64,000 bases of DNA, taken from assembly GCA_046047615.1 (NCBI GenBank), contig JBJOHO010000012.1, positions 28,208-92,207 on the forward strand, in the 5' to 3' direction. The notes under the pieces are model-generated. The model ran no database searches. It saw only the letters and a program-made list of their open reading frames with translations, and was not told where the DNA came from. The DNA is from ZC4RG30 sp046047615 (lineage in GTDB: Bacteria > Pseudomonadota > Gammaproteobacteria > Steroidobacterales > Steroidobacteraceae). Positions 52,789 to 61,787 of the stretch are shown in pieces. Both the position numbers and the translations under genes were made by a program. Within the stretch, counting starts at the first letter, position 1. Each line of letters begins with the position of its first letter.

Positions 52789-52800
52789 TAAAAACCGCGG

Positions 52801-52829
52801 ATTTTACCCAGATCAATGGGTTGGGGCAA
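52801..52829 (-). promoter_or_regulatory. Promoter of the rpsP operon
   Basis: On the minus strand: -35 TTGCCC (52824-52829), 17-bp spacer, -10 TAAAAT (52801-52806), located in the 111-bp gap between ffh and rpsP. Confidence 0.65.
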
Positions 52830-52843
52830 CTGCTGCGTAGCCG

Positions 52844-54208
52844 TCAACGCCGTGGCGGCATGCCCTTGAAGGCCTGCGCACCCGCCAGGCTCCCCAGCAT
52901 CCGCTGCATCTTCCCGCCGCCGAACTGTTTCATCATCTTCTGCACCGACATGAACTGCTTCAGCAGCCGGTTGACGTCCTGCACCTGAACGCCGGCACCT
53001 GCAGCGATACGGCGCTTGCGCGAGCCGTCGATGAGGTCCGGGCGACGGCGCTCACGCGGCGTCATCGAGTCGATCATGGCGATCTGGCGCCTGACTTCCT
53101 TGTCACCCTGCCCAGCGGGCATCTGCCGGCCGGCCGCCATGCCGCCGGGCAGCTTGTCGAGCAGGTTGGCCACGCCTCCCATCTTCTGCAGCTGCTGCAA
53201 CTGGCTGCGCAGGTCAGTGAGATCGAAGCCCTTGCCCGACGCCACCTTGCGCGCCAGCTTCTCTGCCTCGGCGGCGTCGACGCTGCGCTGCACGTCCTCG
53301 ACCAGGGCGACCACGTCGCCCATGCCCAGGATCCGGTTGGCCATGCGCGCCGCGTCGAACGGCTCCAGGGCTTCGGTCTTCTCACCGGTGCCGAGGAAGC
53401 GCAACGGCGCACCCGTGACCTGGCGTACCGACAGCGCCGCGCCACCGCGGGCATCGCCATCGGCCTTGGTGAGGATGACGCCTGACAGGTCCAGCGCATC
53501 CTTGAAGGCGCGCGCGGCATTGACCGCATCCTGCCCCGCCATGGCATCGACGACGAACAGCCGCTCGTGTGGATGGACGGCGGCATCAATCTGCCGCACT
53601 TCGTCCATGAGCTCGGCATCGACGTGCAGGCGGCCTGCCGTGTCGACGATGAGCACGTCGAACAGGCCGCGCCGTGCCTGCTGCAGCGCCCCCTCGGCGA
53701 TCTCCGCTGCCTTCATGCCGATGCCGGCCGGGAAGAACTCGCCGCCCACCTGCGTGGCCAGGCGCTCCAGCTGCAGCACCGCTGCCGGGCGGCGGATGTC
53801 GGTGCTGACCAGCAGCACGCGCTTCTTCTGCGCGATGAGGTAGCGCGCGAGCTTGCCTGCAGTCGTGGTCTTGCCGACGCCTTGCAGACCCGCCAGCAGG
53901 ATCACGGCAGGCGGCTGCACGCGCAGCGGCAGCCCCCCTTCCCCGCCGCCCATCAGCGCAACCAGCTCCTTGTGGATGACACCGACCAAGGCCTGTCCCG
54001 GCGTCAGGCTGCCGATCACCTCGGTTCCCAGTGCCTTCGCCTTGACGGCGTCGATGAAGCTGCGAACGACGGGCAGGGCGACATCCGCCTCCAGCAGCGC
54101 AAGACGCACCTCGCGCAGCGTATCGGCGATGTTGTCCTCGGTGAGGCGGCCACGGCCGCGCAGCGTGTTGACGGCCTTTGACAGGCGCTCAGTCAGGTTG
54201 GCGAACAT
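52844..54208 (-). CDS. ffh: Signal recognition particle protein Ffh
   Basis: A 454-residue SRP54. N domain (MFANLTERLSKAVNTLRGRGRLTE), G domain with GLQGVGKTTTAGKLA, DTAGRLHVD and TKADGDARGG, and a methionine-rich M domain with GSRKRRIAAGAGVQVQDVNRLLKQF that binds 4.5S RNA. It targets membrane proteins to the Sec translocon; its RNA partner is encoded at 26680-26786. Confidence 0.97.
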   Translation of the reverse strand: MFANLTERLSKAVNTLRGRGRLTEDNIADTLREVRLALLEADVALPVVRSFIDAVKAKALGTEVIGSLTPGQALVGVIHKELVALMGGGEGGLPLRVQPPAVILLAGLQGVGKTTTAGKLARYLIAQKKRVLLVSTDIRRPAAVLQLERLATQVGGEFFPAGIGMKAAEIAEGALQQARRGLFDVLIVDTAGRLHVDAELMDEVRQIDAAVHPHERLFVVDAMAGQDAVNAARAFKDALDLSGVILTKADGDARGGAALSVRQVTGAPLRFLGTGEKTEALEPFDAARMANRILGMGDVVALVEDVQRSVDAAEAEKLARKVASGKGFDLTDLRSQLQQLQKMGGVANLLDKLPGGMAAGRQMPAGQGDKEVRRQIAMIDSMTPRERRRPDLIDGSRKRRIAAGAGVQVQDVNRLLKQFMSVQKMMKQFGGGKMQRMLGSLAGAQAFKGMPPRR

Positions 54209-54266
54209 CTTTGCAGTCCGTGGCGCAGGGCGCCGTGCGTGGCAGAAGGGGTGAGTCCGGCAGGGA

Positions 54267-55667
54267 TTATAGGGCGGGGCCGCCCAAAGCCGCCTGCAGA
54301 GCCTCGGCGATGCGCGACACGCCACGCACCTGCAAGCCCGGGATGCCGCCACGCGGCACGTTGTCGCGCGGCACCACGGCCAGCGTGTGGCCCTGCCGGG
54401 CCGCCTCACGGAGGCGCTCCTCACCGAAGGGCACCGGCCGGACCTCGCCCGCCAGCCCGACCTCGCCGAAGACCACCAACGACGCCGGCAACGGCACTTC
54501 CCGCAAGCTGGAGGCCAGCGCGACCGCCACGGGCAGGTCGGTCGCGGGATCGTCGAGGACCAGCCCGCCGACAACGTTCGCGAACACGTCGTGCTCCTGC
54601 AGCGACACGTCGGCATGCCGGCTGAGCACCGCCAGCAGCATGGCGAGGCGCCCGCCATCCAGCCCCTGGGCCACGCGCCGCGGATTGCCGAAGCGCTGGC
54701 GGTCGACCAGGCCCTGGACCTCGACCAGGAGCGGCCGCGTGCCCTCCCGCGCCACCATCACGACACTGCCGGGCACCGGCTCCGGAGACCTCGCGAGGTA
54801 GATCGCGGCGGGATTGCGCACCTCGCGCAGGCCGGTGCCGGTCATCATGAAGAACGCCAGTTCATTGACTGCGCCGAAGCGGTTCTTGGTGGCCCGCACG
54901 GTGCGGAACCGGCTGCCGGCATCACGCTCGAAATACAGCACGGTGTCGACCAGGTGTTCCAGCAGGCGCGGCCCGGCAATCGCGCCCTCCTTGGTGACGT
55001 GGCCCACGATGAGCACGGCCGTTCCCGTGGACTTGGCCAGACGCACCAGCGCCGCCGTGCATTCACGCAACTGGCCCACCGAACCGGCGCTGGATTCGTT
55101 CGCGGCCAGGGCCATGGTCTGGATCGAGTCGATGACCAGCAAGGCCGGCCGCAGGCGTGCCACCATCTCAAGCACCGCATCGAGCACGGTTTCGCAGGCG
55201 GCCGAGATGCCCTCCAGCGGCAGGCCCAGTCGCTGGGCGCGCAGGGCCAACTGCGACGCGGACTCTTCTCCACTGACGTAGAGCACGGGACGCTGCGCCC
55301 CGAGCCGTGCCGCAAGCTGCAGCAGCAGGGTCGACTTGCCGATCCCCGGTTCACCACCCAGCAAGGTGACCGAGCCGGGCACGACACCACCGCCAAACAC
55401 CCGGTCGAGCTCCTCCAGCCCGAGCGGCCAACGCGCGGCATCGCCAGCGCCGGGCCCCGGCAGGGCCGCCGCCAATGGCGCCACCCCGGCGCGGGCCACC
55501 AGCGACCCTTCACGTGCCGCACGCCGTGACAGCGTGGAGGCCCCGCCCGCAGGGAGTTCACGCTCCTCGAGCGTGTTCCAGTTCTCACAATGCGGGCACT
55601 GGCCCTGCCACTTGGTGGTCTCGCCACCACAGGCGCTGCACATATGTCGGCGGTTTTGCCGTGCCAT
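54267..55667 (-). CDS. radA: DNA repair protein RadA
   Basis: A 466-residue RadA/Sms. Four-cysteine zinc finger (CSACGG ... CPHC), RecA-like Walker A GGEPGIGKSTLL, the RadA-specific KNRFGAVNE motif and a C-terminal Lon-like domain (SLREVPLPASLVVFGEVGLAGEVRPV). It branch-migrates recombination intermediates. ATG 55667 gives MARQNRRHMCSACGG. Divergent from the PP2C gene. Confidence 0.96.
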   Translation of the reverse strand: MARQNRRHMCSACGGETTKWQGQCPHCENWNTLEERELPAGGASTLSRRAAREGSLVARAGVAPLAAALPGPGAGDAARWPLGLEELDRVFGGGVVPGSVTLLGGEPGIGKSTLLLQLAARLGAQRPVLYVSGEESASQLALRAQRLGLPLEGISAACETVLDAVLEMVARLRPALLVIDSIQTMALAANESSAGSVGQLRECTAALVRLAKSTGTAVLIVGHVTKEGAIAGPRLLEHLVDTVLYFERDAGSRFRTVRATKNRFGAVNELAFFMMTGTGLREVRNPAAIYLARSPEPVPGSVVMVAREGTRPLLVEVQGLVDRQRFGNPRRVAQGLDGGRLAMLLAVLSRHADVSLQEHDVFANVVGGLVLDDPATDLPVAVALASSLREVPLPASLVVFGEVGLAGEVRPVPFGEERLREAARQGHTLAVVPRDNVPRGGIPGLQVRGVSRIAEALQAALGGPAL

Positions 55668-55765
55668 AGGAAGTTTCCACGGATCCACCCGAACGGGGCG
55701 TCTGCCACCGGCCGGGCTTTGTTACGATTGCGCGCAATGCGTCTGCAACATCCTACCTCGCTCAC

Positions 55766-56590
55766 ATGAGCCTGAAAGGCAAGTTGGCCTGTGCCAGCCT
55801 GTCCGACACCGGGCGGGTCCGCGAACACAACGAGGACAGCGTCGCCTGCGACGCCGTGACCGGCCTTGTGGTGCTTGCCGACGGCATGGGTGGCTACAAC
55901 GCGGGCGAGGTCGCCAGCGGGATTGCCGTCAAGACCATCGTCGGGCTCGTGCAGGAGGCAGTGGCCCGCCAGGACCTGCGCGTCGGCGACCGCAGCAGCG
56001 GGCTGTCGCGCACCAGCATCATCCTGCGCGACGCGATCGACCGCGCGAACAAGCTGATCTACCACACCGCCCGCAGCAACCCGCATTGCGAGGGCATGGG
56101 CACGACGGTGGTCGCCCTGCTGTTCCACGACAACCGTGTCAGCATCGCGCACGCCGGTGATTCCCGCGCCTACCGCCTGCGGGGCAACCGGCTGCAGCGC
56201 GTCACCATGGACCACTCGCTCCTGCAGGAACTCGTTGATCGCGGGTTCTACACGGCAGAAGACGCGCAACGTGCCACGAACAAGAACTACGTGACGCGCG
56301 CGCTCGGCGTGGACGAGCAGGTAGAGATCGAGATCCAGGAACAGCCGGTCTCGCGCGGCGACTTGTTCCTGCTGTGTTCGGACGGCCTCACCGACATGGT
56401 GGAGGACGACGACATCCAGCTGACGGCCGCGACCTTCGGCAGCCATCTCGAGACCACCGCCGGACATCTGGTGCAACTGGCCAACGACAACGGCGGCAAG
56501 GACAATGTCTCCGTCGCGCTGGCCCGCGTGCTCGAACCCTTCCCGGCGCGGCGCGGTATAGTCGAGCGCCTGCTGCGATGGAAACGTTGA
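55766..56590 (+). CDS. PP2C-family Ser/Thr phosphatase
   Basis: A 274-residue PPM phosphatase. The metal-binding aspartates are in REHNEDS, LADGMGG, HAGDSRAYR, CSDGLTDMV and GGKDNVSV. Enzymes of this small bacterial type reverse Ser/Thr kinase phosphorylation. A TGTTACGAT extended -10 lies at 55720-55728. The FHA gene follows at 10 bp, so phosphatase and phosphothreonine reader are co-expressed; no kinase is in the window. Confidence 0.92.
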   Translation: MSLKGKLACASLSDTGRVREHNEDSVACDAVTGLVVLADGMGGYNAGEVASGIAVKTIVGLVQEAVARQDLRVGDRSSGLSRTSIILRDAIDRANKLIYHTARSNPHCEGMGTTVVALLFHDNRVSIAHAGDSRAYRLRGNRLQRVTMDHSLLQELVDRGFYTAEDAQRATNKNYVTRALGVDEQVEIEIQEQPVSRGDLFLLCSDGLTDMVEDDDIQLTAATFGSHLETTAGHLVQLANDNGGKDNVSVALARVLEPFPARRGIVERLLRWKR

Positions 56591-56600
56591 CCGGGGACCC

Positions 56601-57320
56601 ATGGCGCGCCTGATCCTCAGCCTCGATGGGCAATTGCTGGCCGAGTACACGCTCAACAAGGAGCGCTTCACCATCGGCCGGCTGGCGGACAATGACATCC
56701 GCATCGACAACCCGGCTGTCAGCGGGCACCACTCGCTGGTCATCAGCATCCTCAACGACTCCTTCCTTGAGGACCTTTCCAGCACCAATGGCACCTACGT
56801 CAACGGCAAGCTGGTGAAGAAGCATGCGCTGCAGCACGGCGATGTGGTCACCGTGGGCCACCACCAGCTGCGATTCATGGAAGACGACGACCTGGCGCAG
56901 GACGACTACGCGCGCACCACGGTCATGACCCGCAACGATTCGCCGGATCCGGCAGCCAGCGAGAGTTCCCGCAGCGGCAGCTTCCGGCGCCCCGAGACCA
57001 CGGGCCGCCAGCCGCTGTTGCGGGATCCGCCTCCCGGGGTCAAGGCCGCGCCCGGCGCCAAGCTCCAGGTACTGTCCGGCGCCTTCGCCGGGCGCGAGAT
57101 CGATCTCGCCAAGACCGTGACAACCGTCGGCCGGGCTGGTGTGCAGGTTGCCGCCATCACGCGCCGGCCGGATGGCTGCTACCTCGTCCATGTCGAGGCG
57201 ACGCCACCGGACAGCTACCCCCAGGTCAACGGCGCCGCCATTGGTCCGCAGGCGCGCAAACTGGCGGACAACGACGTGATCCAGGTGGCTGGCGTCAAGA
57301 TGGCGTTCTTCTCCGCCTGA
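56601..57320 (+). CDS. FHA-domain protein
   Basis: A 239-residue protein with an N-terminal FHA domain (about 5-95): the conserved GR in FTIGRLADNDI, SGHHS and the SSTNGTYVNG loop are all present, so phosphothreonine binding is likely. A linker rich in Ser, Arg and Pro (about 115-150) contains possible phospho-acceptor threonines (TTVMTR). A second, divergent FHA-like region follows (TTVGRAGVQVAAITRRPDG ... VNGAAIG). It pairs with the PP2C gene 10 bp upstream; such pairs can regulate secretion systems or metabolism, but no such target is seen here. Confidence 0.88.
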   Translation: MARLILSLDGQLLAEYTLNKERFTIGRLADNDIRIDNPAVSGHHSLVISILNDSFLEDLSSTNGTYVNGKLVKKHALQHGDVVTVGHHQLRFMEDDDLAQDDYARTTVMTRNDSPDPAASESSRSGSFRRPETTGRQPLLRDPPPGVKAAPGAKLQVLSGAFAGREIDLAKTVTTVGRAGVQVAAITRRPDGCYLVHVEATPPDSYPQVNGAAIGPQARKLADNDVIQVAGVKMAFFSA

Positions 57321-57333
57321 CGCCTCGGCAGAT

Positions 57334-58413
57334 TCAGCGCAGCACGAGCTCCACGCGCCGGCTGATGCTGCACAGCAGTTCCCAAGGGATGCTGCCGGCA
57401 GCGTGGGCCATCTCTTCCACGGACAACCCCGCCCCCCAGAGCAGGACCGGCGTTCCGGGAACCGGGACATGCGGCGAGTCCGTGACATCCACGGCGATCA
57501 TGTCCATCGACACGCGCCCCACCAGGGGCCGACGCTGACCGTCGATGAGCACGGGGGTCCCGCTGGGCCAGGCACGCGGCAAGCCGTCGCCGTAACCCGC
57601 GGCAATGATGGCGATCCGTGAATCCCGCGCGGCACACCACGCGCCGCCATAGCCCACGGTTTCCCCACGGCGCACGCTGCGCACTGCGATCACCACCGAC
57701 TGCAACGTCATCACCGGCTGCAGCCCCAGCTCTGCCGCGGACCGGTCCGCGAAGGGCGAGACACCATAGAGCGCGAGGCCGGGACGGATCCAATCGCCCA
57801 GGCTCGCGGGCGTGCCCAGCACGGCCGCCGAGTTGGCGATGCTGCGCTCATGGGGCATCCCTGCCGTGAGCGCCGCAAAGCGTTCCAGCTGCCCCGCGGT
57901 CATGGCCTCGGCAGGCTCGTCAGCGCGGGCCAGATGCGTCATCAGGCGCAATACACGGTGCCGGCCGGCGATCCCTTGCAGGCGCTGCAGCGCCTCGGGA
58001 AACTGCTCGGGCCGGAAGCCGAGGCGGTTCATGCCCGTATCGATCTTGAGCCAGAAGGCCGCGCCGCCCGGCGTCGCATAGCGTTCCAGCAGGTCGAGCT
58101 GGGCGGGATCGTGCACGACCTGGTCCAGCCCGAGGCGTTCTGCCTCCTGCAACTGCACGGCGTCGAGGACACCCTCCAGCAGGACCACAGGCTGGGTCAC
58201 ACCCGCATCACGCAGTGCCGCCGCCTCGTCGATGCGCGCCACGCCGAAGGCATCGGCCTGCGGCAAGGCCAGCGCCGTGGGCACCAGCCCATGACCATAG
58301 GCGTTGGCCTTGATGACCGCCATGACACGCCTGCCGGGCGCAGCGGCACGCAGCCGCTGCAGGTTCGCACGCAGGGCCGACGTGTCGACCACGGCGCGGA
58401 TCAACCGGTTCAC
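57334..58413 (-). CDS. alr: Alanine racemase
   Basis: A 359-residue fold-type III PLP enzyme. The PLP Lys is in AVIKANAYGHGL, the catalytic Tyr in TVGYGGAW region (GETVGYGG), and MDMIAVDVT and DTGMNRLGF are conserved. It supplies D-alanine for peptidoglycan. The start is GTG 58413, overlapping the dnaB stop by 4 bp, the same alr-after-dnaB order as in E. coli. Confidence 0.96.
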   Translation of the reverse strand: MNRLIRAVVDTSALRANLQRLRAAAPGRRVMAVIKANAYGHGLVPTALALPQADAFGVARIDEAAALRDAGVTQPVVLLEGVLDAVQLQEAERLGLDQVVHDPAQLDLLERYATPGGAAFWLKIDTGMNRLGFRPEQFPEALQRLQGIAGRHRVLRLMTHLARADEPAEAMTAGQLERFAALTAGMPHERSIANSAAVLGTPASLGDWIRPGLALYGVSPFADRSAAELGLQPVMTLQSVVIAVRSVRRGETVGYGGAWCAARDSRIAIIAAGYGDGLPRAWPSGTPVLIDGQRRPLVGRVSMDMIAVDVTDSPHVPVPGTPVLLWGAGLSVEEMAHAAGSIPWELLCSISRRVELVLR

Positions 58414-59813
58414 CTCAGGATGCCCTCTGCGAAGGAGTCCGGGATGAAATTCTGGAACCGCGTGAACTGGCCCTGGAACGTGAGCACGAAGGTGCCGGGC
58501 TCGCCGTTGCGATGCTTGACCAGATCGATGTCGGCCTGGCCGCGGCGCGGGGTGTTCTTGTCGTAGACCTCCTCACGGTAGATGAAGAGGATCATGTCGG
58601 CATCCTGCTCGATGGCACCGGACTCGCGCAGGTCCGACATGACCGGGCGCTTGTTCTCGCGCTGTTCCACCGAGCGGTTGAGCTGCGAGAGCGCGATGAC
58701 CGGCACGTTGAGTTCCTTCGCGAGGGCCTTCAGGCCGCGGGAGATCTCGGAGATCTCGGTGGCGCGGTTTTCCTTGTTGCCCGGCACCTGCATCAGCTGC
58801 AGGTAGTCGACGACCACGAGGTCGAGGCCGCTCTCGCGCTTCACGCGCCGCGCACGCGCGCGCAGCTCCGTGGGGTTCAGGCCTGGTGTCTCGTCGATGA
58901 AGATCCGCGCGTCGCTGAGCTGCGCCGTGGCGCTGGTGATGCGCACCCACTCCTCGTCATTGATGCGCCCGCTGCGGATGTTTTGCAGGGGCACCCCACC
59001 GATGGAGGACAGCATGCGGCTCATCAACTGCTCAGAGGGCATTTCCATCGAGAAGATGAGCACCGAACCGCGGGTGTTCGGATCGATCGCGGCGTTCTCC
59101 GCCATGTTGATCGCCAGCGTCGTCTTGCCCATCGAGGGTCGCCCGGCCACGATGACGAGGTCGCCACCCCGCAGCCCGCCGGTCAGCCGGTCGAAGGATT
59201 CGAAGCCGGTCGCCAGGCCCCGCAGCTTGTCCGGGTTGTTGTGCCACTCGTCGATGCGGTCGATGAGCTCCGGCAGCATGGCCTTGACGGAACGTGCCCC
59301 GTCGCGCGCGCGCGATCCGCGCTCGGCGATCTCGAAGACCTTTTCCTCGGCGAGATTGACCAGCTCGCTGGCCGTGAGCCCGTCCTCGGCAAACACCGAG
59401 GACACGATGGAATTGCCGGCGGAAACCAGGCCCCGCAACAGGGCGCGCTCACGCACGATCTGCGCATAGTGGCGCACGTTGGCCGCTGTGGGCGTGTCGC
59501 GGACGAGCGTACCGAGGTACGCGAGGCCACCGGCTTCCTCAAGCTGGCCACGTCGGGAAAGTTGTTCGGACACCGTGACCACATCGCAGGGACGCGACTC
59601 GGTGGCGAGTGAGGCGATGGCCTCGAAGACGAGTTTGTGGTCCGGCCGGTAGAAGTCTTCCGCCGCGACGGAATCACCGACCTGGTCCCAGGCGGCGGTA
59701 TCGAGAAGCAGGCCGCCAAGGACGGCCTGCTCTGCCTCGACCGAATGGGGCGGCGTGCGCAGCCCCTCGGTGCCGTCGGAAGCACTCTGGCGCAGTCGTC
59801 TGGGACCCGCCAT
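58410..59813 (-). CDS. dnaB: Replicative DNA helicase DnaB
   Basis: A 467-residue DnaB. N-terminal DnaG-interaction domain (PPHSVEAEQAVLGGLLLD), then the RecA-like core with GRPSMGKTTLAINMAENAA (Walker A), VVDYLQLM (Walker B) and SQLNRSVEQRENKRPVMSDLRESGAIEQDAD. No intein is present. ATG 59813 lies 28 bp after rplI. Confidence 0.97.
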   Translation of the reverse strand: MAGPRRLRQSASDGTEGLRTPPHSVEAEQAVLGGLLLDTAAWDQVGDSVAAEDFYRPDHKLVFEAIASLATESRPCDVVTVSEQLSRRGQLEEAGGLAYLGTLVRDTPTAANVRHYAQIVRERALLRGLVSAGNSIVSSVFAEDGLTASELVNLAEEKVFEIAERGSRARDGARSVKAMLPELIDRIDEWHNNPDKLRGLATGFESFDRLTGGLRGGDLVIVAGRPSMGKTTLAINMAENAAIDPNTRGSVLIFSMEMPSEQLMSRMLSSIGGVPLQNIRSGRINDEEWVRITSATAQLSDARIFIDETPGLNPTELRARARRVKRESGLDLVVVDYLQLMQVPGNKENRATEISEISRGLKALAKELNVPVIALSQLNRSVEQRENKRPVMSDLRESGAIEQDADMILFIYREEVYDKNTPRRGQADIDLVKHRNGEPGTFVLTFQGQFTRFQNFIPDSFAEGILR

Positions 59814-59841
59814 GACTGGTGCTGCCCCGACGGCGGGGCCG

Positions 59842-60306
59842 TCAGGCCGCCGACGACGGCTCGTCGGACTGGATGACGACCTGCAGGTCGACGTTGACGT
59901 CGGTGTGCAGGTGCACCGTGACCACATGATCGCCGACCGTACGCAGTGGTCCGTTCGGCAGGCGCAGCTCGGCGCGCTCCAGCTGGCGGCCGGCACGGGT
60001 GGCGGCTTCGGCGATGTCGGTGGTGCCGACCGAGCCGAACAGCTTGCCTTCGTTGCCCGCCTTCGCGGTGATCACCACCTTGAAGCCCTCAAGCCCTGCC
60101 GCACGGGCCTGCGCGGCGGACAGCAGGGTCTGCGCAGCCTTCTCGAGCTCGGCCCGGCGGGCCTCGAAGCGGGCGACGTTGGCGGGTGTTGCCAGCGTGG
60201 CCTTGCCCTTCGGCAGCAGGAAATTGCGGGCATAGCCCGAACGGACCGAGACACGGTCCCCGAGGCTGCCCAGATTGGCGACCTTTTCCAGGAGAATGAC
60301 GTCCAT
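59842..60306 (-). CDS. rplI: 50S ribosomal protein L9
   Basis: A 154-residue L9: MDVILLEKVANLGSLGDRVSVRSGYARNFLLPKGKA, a connecting helix, and the C-terminal domain (KLFGSVGTTDIAEA ... VHLHTDVNVDLQVVI). Follows rpsR by 9 bp. Confidence 0.98.
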   Translation of the reverse strand: MDVILLEKVANLGSLGDRVSVRSGYARNFLLPKGKATLATPANVARFEARRAELEKAAQTLLSAAQARAAGLEGFKVVITAKAGNEGKLFGSVGTTDIAEAATRAGRQLERAELRLPNGPLRTVGDHVVTVHLHTDVNVDLQVVIQSDEPSSAA

Positions 60307-60315
60307 GGCTTGACC

Positions 60316-60540
60316 TCAGTGCTGGTCGGTGTACGGCAGCAGCGCCAGGTAGCGCGCGCGCTTGATGGCCACGGCCAGCTGGCGCTGGTAGTAGCTCTTG
60401 GTGCCCGTGATGCGGCTGGGGACGATCTTGCCGGTCTCGGTGATGTAGCCCTTCAGCGTGGCCAGGTCCTTGTAGTCGATGCTCTCGACATTGTCGGCCG
60501 TGAAGCGGCAGAACTTCTTGCGACGGATGAAACGTGACAT
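60316..60540 (-). CDS. rpsR: 30S ribosomal protein S18
   Basis: A 74-residue S18 (RRKKFCRFTADNVESIDYKDLATLKGYITETGKIVPSRITGTKSYYQRQLAVAIKRAR). Binds S6 in the 30S platform. priB, found between rpsF and rpsR in E. coli, is absent: only 26 bp separate the two genes. Confidence 0.98.
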   Translation of the reverse strand: MSRFIRRKKFCRFTADNVESIDYKDLATLKGYITETGKIVPSRITGTKSYYQRQLAVAIKRARYLALLPYTDQH

Positions 60541-60566
60541 GGTGGTGTGCTCCGTTGGGGTGCAGG

Positions 60567-60956
60567 TCAGCCGCGGTCGTCGTCGTCGCCCAGCAGCGAC
60601 TCACGGTCACGACGGCGCTCGCCGCCCTCGCCTTCGTCCTCGCCGCGGGCCATCGGCGACGGCTCGGTGATGGCCTTGTCCTCGCTGATGACCATGTGGC
60701 GCAGGACGGCATCGCTGAAGCGGAACGCGCCGGTGAGCTCGGCCAGGGTCTTCTGGTCGCTCTCGATGTTCATCAGCACGTAGTGGGCCTTGTGGACCTT
60801 GTTGATGGGGTAGGCCAACTGGCGGCGGCCCCAGTCCTCGACGCGGTGCACCGCACCGTTGCCGGCGGTGACCATGCCCTTGTAGCGCTCGAGCATGGCC
60901 GGAACCTGCTCGCTCTGGTCCGGGTGGACCAGAACCACGATCTCGTAATGCCTCAT
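60567..60956 (-). CDS. rpsF: 30S ribosomal protein S6
   Basis: A 129-residue S6 beginning MRHYEIVVLVHPDQSEQVPAMLERYK. The C-terminus is acidic and charged (GEDEGEGGERRRDRESLLGDDDDRG), reminiscent of the glutamylated S6 tail of E. coli but longer and of different sequence. AAGGAG precedes ATG 60956. A leader hairpin lies upstream. Confidence 0.97.
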   Translation of the reverse strand: MRHYEIVVLVHPDQSEQVPAMLERYKGMVTAGNGAVHRVEDWGRRQLAYPINKVHKAHYVLMNIESDQKTLAELTGAFRFSDAVLRHMVISEDKAITEPSPMARGEDEGEGGERRRDRESLLGDDDDRG

Positions 60957-60976
60957 GTGTACTCCTTGCGGATGAA

Positions 60977-61005
60977 GCCACCCGCCGAGGCTGCGGCGGT
61001 GTGGC
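60977..61005 (-). promoter_or_regulatory. rpsF leader hairpin, candidate S6:S18 site
   Basis: On the minus strand GCCAC-A-CCGCCG-CAGCCT-CGGCGG-GTGGC forms a stem of 5 and 6 bp with one bulged A and a six-base loop, 20 bases before the S6 start. S6:S18 complexes repress their own operon in many bacteria by binding a leader hairpin with CCG elements. Position and CCG content fit, but a full match to the known motif was not verified. Confidence 0.5.
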
Positions 61006-61022
61006 AAGAAGGGACGCGGATT

Positions 61023-61787
61023 CTACGGACGCCGGGCCGCAGGGGCAAGCACCAGGCGCTGGCGCAACGACTCGTACAGCAGCATGCCGGTGGCCACCGA
61101 CACATTGAGACTTTCCACGGCTCCCAGCTGCGGCAGGCGGACAAGGAAGTCGCAGGTCTTGCGGGTCAGGTCCCGCAATCCAGCCCCCTCCGCTCCCATC
61201 ACCAGCACGCGTGGCCCGGTCAGGTCCGTCTCATGCGCGAGCTTCGGCCCGTCGGCATCGGCGCCGACCACCCACAGTCCGGCCTGCTGCAGGAGCTTCA
61301 GGCTGCGCACGAGGTTGGTCACGGTGACCACCGGGGTGGTCTCGGCGGCACCGGCAGCGACCTTGCGCACTGTCGCGTTGACACCTGCCGCCCGGTCTTT
61401 CGGGATCACCACGGCGAGCGCCCCACAGGCATCGGCCGTGCGCAGGCAGGCCCCCAGGTTGTGCGGATCGGTCACGCCGTCAAGGACCAGCACCAGCGCG
61501 TCCGGCGTGGCGGCCACCGCCTCCAGCAGGTCCTCCTCGGTCCACGATGCCAGCGCCTCGACCTGGGCCACGACGCCCTGGTGGACGACATCGCCCACCC
61601 AGCGCTTGATCTGCTCGCCGTCGACGCGGTCGACATCGATACCGGCGTTGCGGGCCAGGGCCTCCACTTCCCGGCTGCGCGGATCGTCGCGGCGCGCCTG
61701 CAGGTGCAGGCGGCGTACACGCTGGGGCGCACGCTGCAGCAGGGTCCGTACGGCATGGATGCCGTAGATGTGGATGTGCTCAGCCAT
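61023..61787 (-). CDS. rlmB: 23S rRNA (guanosine-2'-O)-methyltransferase RlmB
   Basis: A 254-residue SPOUT methyltransferase. N-terminal RNA-binding domain (IYGIHAVRTLLQR), then the knot motifs DGVTDPHNLGACLRTADACG, GAEGAGLRDLTRK and LNVSVATGMLLYE. It methylates G2251. It overlaps the rnr 3' end by 8 bp, the rnr-rlmB order of E. coli. Confidence 0.96.
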   Translation of the reverse strand: MAEHIHIYGIHAVRTLLQRAPQRVRRLHLQARRDDPRSREVEALARNAGIDVDRVDGEQIKRWVGDVVHQGVVAQVEALASWTEEDLLEAVAATPDALVLVLDGVTDPHNLGACLRTADACGALAVVIPKDRAAGVNATVRKVAAGAAETTPVVTVTNLVRSLKLLQQAGLWVVGADADGPKLAHETDLTGPRVLVMGAEGAGLRDLTRKTCDFLVRLPQLGAVESLNVSVATGMLLYESLRQRLVLAPAARRP

